In this document: positions 7,077 to 10,874 of the stretch, one piece after another
How positions within the stretch are numbered: position 1 is the stretch's first letter
Layout: each line of letters opens with the position of its first letter
Source: RGIG3528 sp964653855
GTDB lineage: Bacteria; Bacillota; Clostridia; Lachnospirales; Lachnospiraceae
Direction of reading: 5' to 3'
Length of the DNA: 10,874 bases
Assembly (NCBI GenBank): GCA_964653855.1
Contig: CAZZFV010000056.1
Location: 1 to 10,874, forward strand
Translations under genes and position numbers: made by a program
Notes under the pieces: model-generated
What the model saw: the letters and a program-made list of their open reading frames with translations, nothing else
The model's database searches: none
What the model was told of the DNA's origin: nothing

Positions 7077-7105
7077 TTGAATTTTCAGCGTTTTTGCTTT
7101 ATAAT
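7077..7105 (+). promoter_or_regulatory. Sigma-A-type promoter for the HAD-DUF4430-ECF unit
   Basis: The -35 TTGAAT (7077-7082) and a consensus -10 TATAAT (7100-7105) are separated by 17 bases. Transcription would start near 7112, giving a leader of about 28 bases to the HAD start at 7140. No riboswitch fits in this leader. Confidence 0.75.
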
Positions 7106-7139
7106 AAGGTTGAAGTTGTATGCGGAAAGGAGTCTTTTT

Positions 7140-7781
7140 ATGTGGGAAGCAATGATTTTTGATCTTGACGGCACGCTCCTTAACACTCTTTCGGATCTTG
7201 AAAATGCGATAAACCATACGCTTAAAAATTACGGGTACCCGGAGCGCACGACCGAGGAAGTAAGGAAGTTTGTGGGAAACGGACTCACGATGCTCGCAAG
7301 AAGGGCATTGCCGGTTATCCTTTCCGATTCCGATTTTGATGAGTTTTGTCGTGAATTTGTTGATTTTTATCATAACCATGCGTGTGAAAAAACCTTGCCT
7401 TATCCCGGAGTTTGTGATACGATAAAGCGCCTTTACGAAAGAAACGTAAAAATCGCGGTTGTCACAAACAAAGCGGAAGACGTGAGCAAAAATCTCATAA
7501 AGACTTTTTTCGGAGATTATATTCACGTTGTTGTGGGAGCGGCAGACGGAAGGCAAAAGAAGCCCGATCCCGCGGGCGTAAACGAAGCGCTACAATTATT
7601 AAATGTAACCGACAAATCAAAAGTCCTTTATATCGGCGATTCGGACGTTGACGCTTATACGGCGGAAAATGCGGGACTTAAATATGCGCTTTGCCTGTGG
7701 GGCTTTAGGACAGAAGAACAGCTTCAAAAGTTTTCACCCGTCAAATTCTTAAATGAGTTTGATGAGTTGTTGAAACTTTGA
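7140..7781 (+). CDS. HAD-family phosphatase, phosphoglycolate phosphatase-like
   Basis: This 213-residue haloacid dehalogenase-superfamily hydrolase carries all four motifs: motif I FDLDGTLLNT with nucleophile D8 and acid D10, motif II VVTN with T109, motif III K141 in KKPDP, and motif IV GDSDVD with D167 and D171. A helical C1 cap lies between motif I and the core, at about residues 15-85. Length and the motif wording match the Gph/PGP group, which removes phosphate from 2-phosphoglycolate and similar small phosphates, but members are often promiscuous and the substrate is not certain. The frame extends to 7056, but ATG 7140 has AAGGAG (7127-7132) 7 bases upstream and gives a normal N-terminus. 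It is the first gene of a probable three-gene unit; the DUF4430 gene follows within about 30 bases. Confidence 0.9.
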   Translation: MWEAMIFDLDGTLLNTLSDLENAINHTLKNYGYPERTTEEVRKFVGNGLTMLARRALPVILSDSDFDEFCREFVDFYHNHACEKTLPYPGVCDTIKRLYERNVKIAVVTNKAEDVSKNLIKTFFGDYIHVVVGAADGRQKKPDPAGVNEALQLLNVTDKSKVLYIGDSDVDAYTAENAGLKYALCLWGFRTEEQLQKFSPVKFLNEFDELLKL

Positions 7782-7808
7782 TATATAAAAAAAGGAGAAA
7801 TGAAGAAA

Positions 7809-8240
7809 ATGAAGAAATTTAAAAAGTCACTTGCGGCATTACTTTTGGCTTTGGCGGTTGTTATGTGCGCGGCATGCGGAACAAAGAACACGGTTCCTAA
7901 GGAAGGTCTTTGGGAGACTGCAACGTACCTCGCAGACACCGAAATCGGTAAGGGGGCCACAACACTCACAACAAAGGTTGTTGCGGGCGACAACGAGATT
8001 ACGTTTACCGTTCATACGGATAAGACGACGGTGGGTGCGGCACTTCTTGAGGCAGGCCTTGTTTCGGGTGACGAAACGGCATACGGACTTTATGTTAAGG
8101 TTGTAAACGGAATCACTGCCGATTATGATGTCGATCAAAGCTATTGGGCATTTTATATTGACGGCGAATACGCCATGACGGGCGTGGATTCGACGGATAT
8201 TGTCGAAGGAACAGTATACAGTCTTGAGTACACAAAATAA
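7809..8240 (+). CDS. DUF4430 (transcobalamin C-terminal-like) lipoprotein
   Basis: The protein has about 143 residues. A basic N-terminus and hydrophobic segment (about 3-19) end at CAACG, with C23 a likely lipidation site, although the residue three before it is C rather than the usual L, V or I. The exported domain (about 50-143) contains TVGAALLEAGLV, a GLYVKVVNG strand, SYWAFYIDGEYAMTGVDSTDI and a closing VYSLEYTK. These are the hallmarks of the DUF4430 family, whose fold resembles the C-terminal domain of transcobalamin and intrinsic factor. ATG 7800 is in frame but only 2 bases after GGAG (7794-7797), too close; ATG 7809 lies 11 bases after it and is preferred, with some doubt. It overlaps the following ECF S-component-like gene, suggesting an outer-face ligand-binding partner for that membrane protein. 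The ligand is unknown; a corrinoid is one possibility. Confidence 0.8.
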   Translation: MKKFKKSLAALLLALAVVMCAACGTKNTVPKEGLWETATYLADTEIGKGATTLTTKVVAGDNEITFTVHTDKTTVGAALLEAGLVSGDETAYGLYVKVVNGITADYDVDQSYWAFYIDGEYAMTGVDSTDIVEGTVYSLEYTK

Positions 8241-8766
8241 AAGGAAAATAACCGCTTTTGAAATTGCCGTGTATCCGATGCTCGGGGCGCTTATGTTTTG
8301 CTCCAAGATTATGCTCGAATTTTTGCCGAACATCCATTTGCTCGGTATGTTTACGATGGCATACACTCTCGCTTTCGGAGCTAAGGCGCTTATTCCGATA
8401 TATATTTATATATTCATAAACGGAATTTATGCGGGATTTAACATGTGGTGGTATCCTTACCTTTATCTCTGGACGATTTTGTGGGGAGTGACGATGTTAT
8501 TACCCAAAAATATGCCGGACAAAAAGGCAAGGATTGTTTACCCGATTGTGTGCTCTTTGCACGGACTATTGTTTGGCACACTTTATGCGCCTGCGCAGGC
8601 CGTCATGTTTCATTTGGGATTTAAAGGAATGATAGCGTGGATTATTGCGGGGCTCCCGTGGGATGCGGTTCATGCGGCGGGAAATCTGGCTGCGGGGTGC
8701 TTGGTGCTTCCGGTATCGAAACTCTTAAAAAAGCTTATGCGTGAGAGAGGAATTGTTGACAGGTAA
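8224..8766 (+). CDS. ECF transporter S component-like membrane protein
   Basis: This small, very hydrophobic protein (about 180 residues) has roughly six membrane segments, at about 13-33, 37-53, 55-72, 77-94, 104-125 and 137-165, and a basic C-terminal tail. Phrases such as ITAFEIAVYPMLGALMF, HLLGMF and GLPWDAVHAAGNLAAG resemble substrate-binding S components of energy-coupling factor vitamin importers. These work with shared EcfT and EcfA subunits, not seen here. No ATG lies near the expected N-terminus. TTG 8224 is chosen because it sits shortly before NKRKITAFE and inside the end of the DUF4430 gene (17-base overlap). TTG 8200 is an alternative, as is a less likely ATA at 8248 just after AAAAGGA. 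Translational coupling to the lipoprotein is likely. Substrate is unknown; the DUF4430 partner makes a cobalamin-like ligand a testable guess. Confidence 0.78.
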   Translation: MSTQNKRKITAFEIAVYPMLGALMFCSKIMLEFLPNIHLLGMFTMAYTLAFGAKALIPIYIYIFINGIYAGFNMWWYPYLYLWTILWGVTMLLPKNMPDKKARIVYPIVCSLHGLLFGTLYAPAQAVMFHLGFKGMIAWIIAGLPWDAVHAAGNLAAGCLVLPVSKLLKKLMRERGIVDR

Positions 8767-8786
8767 AAAACTTAATAAAGGGCAAT

Positions 8787-8820
8787 AAAAAAGGCTGTGA
8801 GATAATCACAGCCTTTTTTT
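8787..8820. terminator. Bidirectional Rho-independent terminator
   Basis: GGCTGTGA (8793-8800) pairs perfectly with TCACAGCC (8806-8813) around a GATAA loop. The stem is flanked by six A residues on the left and seven T residues on the right. It can therefore end both the plus-strand ECF unit and the minus-strand thiT gene, which meet here tail-to-tail. Confidence 0.95.
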
Positions 8821-8824
8821 GTTT

Positions 8825-9427
8825 TCAGTTCTTCGAATCCCTGTTCTTTAAGAAAGGGAGAAGTGCAGGAGCCTTTATGATAAGTGCCGCGCCGATCATC
8901 GTGAGAATCATTTCGGGGAGCATGTATGCGCCGTTGTAAATGAGTGAATAAAGGAGCGGATTGTCGGTTGTAAAGCCTTCCCAGAGTTCGCCGACAGATT
9001 TCCAGATGATAACGCCGCTTAAGTAGTGGCATAAGAATCTCAGTGTAACAGCAATTGCGATTCCCGTAATCCAGCCGAGTACTTCGTTTCCTTTGATGCC
9101 CTTACGAAACATTCCCGCAAGTCCGAGAACGGTGAAAGCAAGGATATAATCCATAAGGATGCAGGCAATAAGCATGCCGGGTGTGAGTCCCCAGCCGAAA
9201 AGTCCGTCGATCACGCCTTGCATAAATTGCAAAAGCGAATAGGTAAACGACACAAGAAGTCCGCTTTTGACGCCGTGTCTTATCGAAAAGATGACAATCG
9301 GCACCATTGAGAAAAGCGTAATCGAGCCGCCGACGGGGAGCTGAAACACTCTTACGTAGCTCAGTGCGGTTGCGAGCGCGATCATGAGTGCGCCTTCAAC
9401 CAGGATAAAAGTTTTTTTGTTTTGCAT
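8825..9427 (-). CDS. thiT: ThiT, thiamine-specific S component of an ECF transporter
   Basis: The 200-residue integral membrane protein has about six helices and the ThiT motif set. Residues D93 (LMDYILAF), H134 and W142 (HYLSGVIIW), Y160, and N165 (SLIYNGAYMLPE) fall in the order and nearly the spacing of the thiamine-contacting E84, H125, W133, Y146 and N151 described for Lactococcus ThiT; 18 rather than 13 residues separate W from Y. It binds thiamine outside the cell and hands it in with the shared EcfT/EcfA module. The frame extends to 9448, but ATG at 9427-9425 has a strong AAGGAGGA site 7 bases upstream (complement of 9435-9442). A TPP riboswitch precedes it, which independently supports the thiamine role. 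It has its own promoter divergent from leuS and ends at the shared terminator. Confidence 0.95.
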   Translation of the reverse strand: MQNKKTFILVEGALMIALATALSYVRVFQLPVGGSITLFSMVPIVIFSIRHGVKSGLLVSFTYSLLQFMQGVIDGLFGWGLTPGMLIACILMDYILAFTVLGLAGMFRKGIKGNEVLGWITGIAIAVTLRFLCHYLSGVIIWKSVGELWEGFTTDNPLLYSLIYNGAYMLPEMILTMIGAALIIKAPALLPFLKNRDSKN

Positions 9428-9434
9428 AAAAAAA

Positions 9435-9460
9435 TCCTCCTTACACATATGTACGGGAGG
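9435..9460 (-). promoter_or_regulatory. Ribosome-binding-site sequestering hairpin (riboswitch expression platform)
   Basis: On the minus strand CCTCC (complement of 9456-9460) pairs with the GGAGG of the thiT Shine-Dalgarno (complement of 9436-9440). An inner TACA/TGTA stem with a TATG loop reinforces it. The hairpin lies just after the TPP aptamer and would hide the ribosome binding site, pointing to control of translation rather than of transcript termination. No T-run follows it. Confidence 0.7.
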
Positions 9461-9471
9461 TATGAATTAAA

Positions 9472-9554
9472 GCTTCCTTACGCCGGCATTATCCGGGTCA
9501 AGTAATAAGGGTCGGCGGAAAAATTCCGCCTCTCAGCGTTTTAGCGCCCCTAGC
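9472..9554 (-). ncRNA. TPP riboswitch (THI element) aptamer
   Basis: Read on the minus strand, the leader has the two conserved halves of the TPP aptamer: GGGGCGC then CTGAGA (complement of 9531-9536), and later CTTGACCCGG, ATAATGCC and GGCGTAAGGAAG. A perfect optional hairpin GGCGGAA/TTCCGCC with a 3-base loop (9514-9530) sits between the halves, as many THI elements have. The aptamer binds thiamine pyrophosphate. It lies about 45 bases ahead of the thiT start, so thiamine import would fall when the cofactor is plentiful. The outer P1 stem is short (GCT/AGC), so the exact ends are approximate. Confidence 0.96.
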
Positions 9555-9606
9555 ACACATGCGATATAAAATTATTTTTTGGCAACCGTTTTTGTTGTCG
9601 GGAGTG

Positions 9607-9634
9607 AATATATCATAAATTTTTTTGTTGTCAA
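9607..9634 (-). promoter_or_regulatory. Sigma-A-type promoter for thiT
   Basis: On the minus strand a consensus -35 TTGACA (complement of 9629-9634) is followed after 16 bases by TATATT (complement of 9607-9612). Transcription would start near 9600, about 45 bases before the TPP aptamer. Confidence 0.75.
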
Positions 9635-9653
9635 GAGATATTTTTCTTTTTTC

Positions 9654-9682
9654 TTGCGTAATTATGTGATTTGTAATAAAAT
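9654..9682 (+). promoter_or_regulatory. Sigma-A-type promoter for leuS
   Basis: A -35-like TTGCGT (9654-9659) and a -10 TAAAAT (9677-9682) are 17 bases apart. The expected leader to leuS is about 80 bases. It lies back-to-back with the thiT promoter, the two -35 boxes about 20 bases apart. Confidence 0.6.
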
Positions 9683-9695
9683 CGTTACTATTCAT

Positions 9696-9730
9696 GGACC
9701 GGTGGGATTAACCTACGTTAAAAAATAACG
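9696..9730 (+). repeat. Two small hairpins in the leuS leader
   Basis: GTGGG (9702-9706) can pair with CCTAC (9712-9716) around an ATTAA loop, with one wobble. Just after it, CGTTA (9716-9720) is a perfect inverted repeat with TAACG (9726-9730) around five A residues. They share one base, so they would compete. They are too small and lack the conserved bases to be a T-box leader. The function is unknown. Confidence 0.3.
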
Positions 9731-9767
9731 ATACTGATAATAATTATGAAAGCAGAGGAAATATAAA

Positions 9768-10874
9768 ATGGCACGTGAATACGATCCGAAAACAATTGAA
9801 CCCAAATGGCAAAAATACTGGGCAGAAAACGATACGTTCAAAACCGACGTATGGGATTTTTCGAAACCCAAGTTTTATGCGCTCGACATGTTCCCGTATC
9901 CTTCGGGAGTGGGCCTTCATGCGGGACATCCCGAAGGCTACACCGCAACCGACATAATTTCGAGAATGAAGAGAATGCAAGGTTACAATGTCCTTCACCC
10001 GATGGGCTACGATTCGTTCGGACTTCCCGCGGAGCAATATGCCGTAAACACGGGCAACAACCCCAACGGCTTTACTCAAAAAAACATCGAAACGTTTTCG
10101 AAGCAGTTAAAGGAACTCGGTTTTGACTATGACTGGCACAGATGCATAGCAACTTCCGATCCCTCGTTTTATAAATGGACACAGTGGATTTTTAAGCAGC
10201 TTTATCTTGCGGGATACGCAAAATATATCGATATGCCCGTAAACTGGTGTGAAGAGCTCGGCACCGTTCTTTCGAACGATGAAGTAATCGACGGAAAGTC
10301 GGAGCGCGGCGGATTCCCGGTTGTCAGAAAAAATATGAAGCAATGGGTAATCGATCAGGCGGCTTTTGCGGAAAAGCTTCTCGAAGGCCTTGACGAAATC
10401 GACTGGCCCGAATCCACAAAGGATATGCAGCGCCACTGGATAGGAAAATCGGAAGGCGTTGAAGTTAAGTTTAAGATTGTCGGCGGCGGTGAATTTTCGA
10501 TTTTCACAACCTGTATCGAAACGATCTACGGAATCACGTTTATGGTTCTTGCACCCGACGGACAAATTGTAAAGGATTTGATGCCCCGAATCGAAAACAA
10601 GGAAGAGGTTGAGACTTATATCGCGGAAACCTTAAAGAAAAACGACATGGACCGCACGGAGCTTAACAAAGGCAAAACCGGCTGTCCTTTAAAGGGAATA
10701 AAGGCAATTAATCCGATAAACGGACGCGAAGTGGATCTTTATATCGGTGACTTTGTACTTGCAAGCTACGGCACGGGCGCGGTTATGGCGGTTCCTTCTC
10801 ACGACCAGAGAGACTTTGAATATGCGGTAGCTCACAACATTCCGATGATTCAGGTTATCGACGGAAGAGACACA
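9768..10874 (+). CDS. leuS: Leucyl-tRNA synthetase, N-terminal part (runs off the window)
   Basis: The frame is open for 369 codons to the window edge, under half of a usual LeuRS of about 800 residues. It begins MAREYDPKTIEPKWQKYW, with the class I signature HAGH at 51-54 after FPYPSGVGL, and PMGYDSFGLPAEQYA at 79-92. The ZN1 region (about 159-190) keeps VNWCEELGTVLSNDEVIDG but has GKSERGGF where zinc-binding forms have CxxC. The CP1 editing domain starts at about 225; its threonine-rich motif is TTCIET (247-252) instead of the common TTRPDT, while GTGAVMAVPSHDQRDF (336-350) with D346 is intact. The enzyme charges tRNA-Leu with leucine in the cytoplasm and edits mischarged norvaline or isoleucine. 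AGAGGAA (9754-9760) lies 7 bases before ATG 9768. The KMSKS and anticodon domains lie beyond the window. Confidence 0.97.
   Translation, partial: MAREYDPKTIEPKWQKYWAENDTFKTDVWDFSKPKFYALDMFPYPSGVGLHAGHPEGYTATDIISRMKRMQGYNVLHPMGYDSFGLPAEQYAVNTGNNPNGFTQKNIETFSKQLKELGFDYDWHRCIATSDPSFYKWTQWIFKQLYLAGYAKYIDMPVNWCEELGTVLSNDEVIDGKSERGGFPVVRKNMKQWVIDQAAFAEKLLEGLDEIDWPESTKDMQRHWIGKSEGVEVKFKIVGGGEFSIFTTCIETIYGITFMVLAPDGQIVKDLMPRIENKEEVETYIAETLKKNDMDRTELNKGKTGCPLKGIKAINPINGREVDLYIGDFVLASYGTGAVMAVPSHDQRDFEYAVAHNIPMIQVIDGRDT

Noticed and set aside
6981..7556. Long minus-strand frame of 191 codons opposite the HAD gene
   Set aside because: It overlaps the HAD gene and its promoter, which have intact motifs and a good ribosome binding site; the protein shows no recognisable domain.
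7782..7808. Possible cobalamin riboswitch before the DUF4430 gene
   Set aside because: Fewer than 30 bases separate it from the HAD gene, far too few for that aptamer, and no conserved box is present.
9498..9695. Minus-strand open frame of 65 codons upstream of thiT
   Set aside because: It overlaps the TPP aptamer and the thiT promoter, has no convincing ribosome binding site, and its sequence is explained by the riboswitch.
9696..9730. GGTGGGATTAACCTACG looks faintly like a T-box core before leuS
   Set aside because: It does not match the conserved GGTGGnACCgCG core, there is no upstream specifier stem, and the leader is too short.

Overview
The window looks like a chromosomal segment from a low-to-mid G+C Clostridia member, most likely Lachnospiraceae-like. 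The evidence is strong GGAGG-type ribosome binding sites before most genes, a Firmicutes-style PhoP that begins with VWCVEDD, an ECF-type thiamine transporter subunit under a TPP riboswitch, and a lipoprotein glycosidase with a Thr-Pro linker. This placement is inferred from gene style and context. No mobile element, phage gene, CRISPR array, rRNA or tRNA was seen.

Positions 1-3868 (+) form a compact phosphate-uptake and phosphate-sensing operon: the end of pstA, pstB, phoU, a PhoP-type response regulator and a PhoR-type histidine kinase. Three of the four junctions overlap or nearly abut (ATGA at pstA/pstB, a phoU start 8 bases past the pstB stop, and a 20-base phoP/phoR overlap). Transporter ATPase, its negative-signalling partner PhoU and the two-component system are probably made from one transcript.

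Positions 3878-5794 hold an amidohydrolase (-) that runs tail-to-tail into phoR with 9 bases between them, and a small single-domain cupin (+) transcribed divergently from it. The 312-base region they share has an unusual concentration of inverted repeats: an 18-bp perfect palindrome, a 40-base near-concentric double inverted repeat, and a dyad overlapping the -35 of a good promoter candidate for the cupin. A terminator follows the cupin. Positions 5882-6994 encode a secreted or lipid-anchored GH43-like five-bladed propeller glycosidase.

Positions 7077-8766 (+) look like one transcription unit from a well-formed promoter: a phosphoglycolate-phosphatase-like HAD hydrolase, a small DUF4430 (transcobalamin C-terminal-like) lipoprotein, and an ECF transporter S-component-like membrane protein. 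The last two overlap and are probably translationally coupled, which suggests a vitamin or cofactor capture-and-uptake pair. A bidirectional terminator at 8787-8820 separates this unit from thiT (-), the thiamine S component. thiT is preceded by a TPP riboswitch whose expression platform contains a visible hairpin burying the thiT Shine-Dalgarno sequence. Both S-component genes would need shared ECF energising subunits encoded elsewhere. Divergent from thiT, from 9768, is leuS (leucyl-tRNA synthetase), cut by the window edge after 369 codons. It has an intact HAGH motif but an unusual TTCIET editing-site motif and a zinc-binding domain lacking its usual cysteines.
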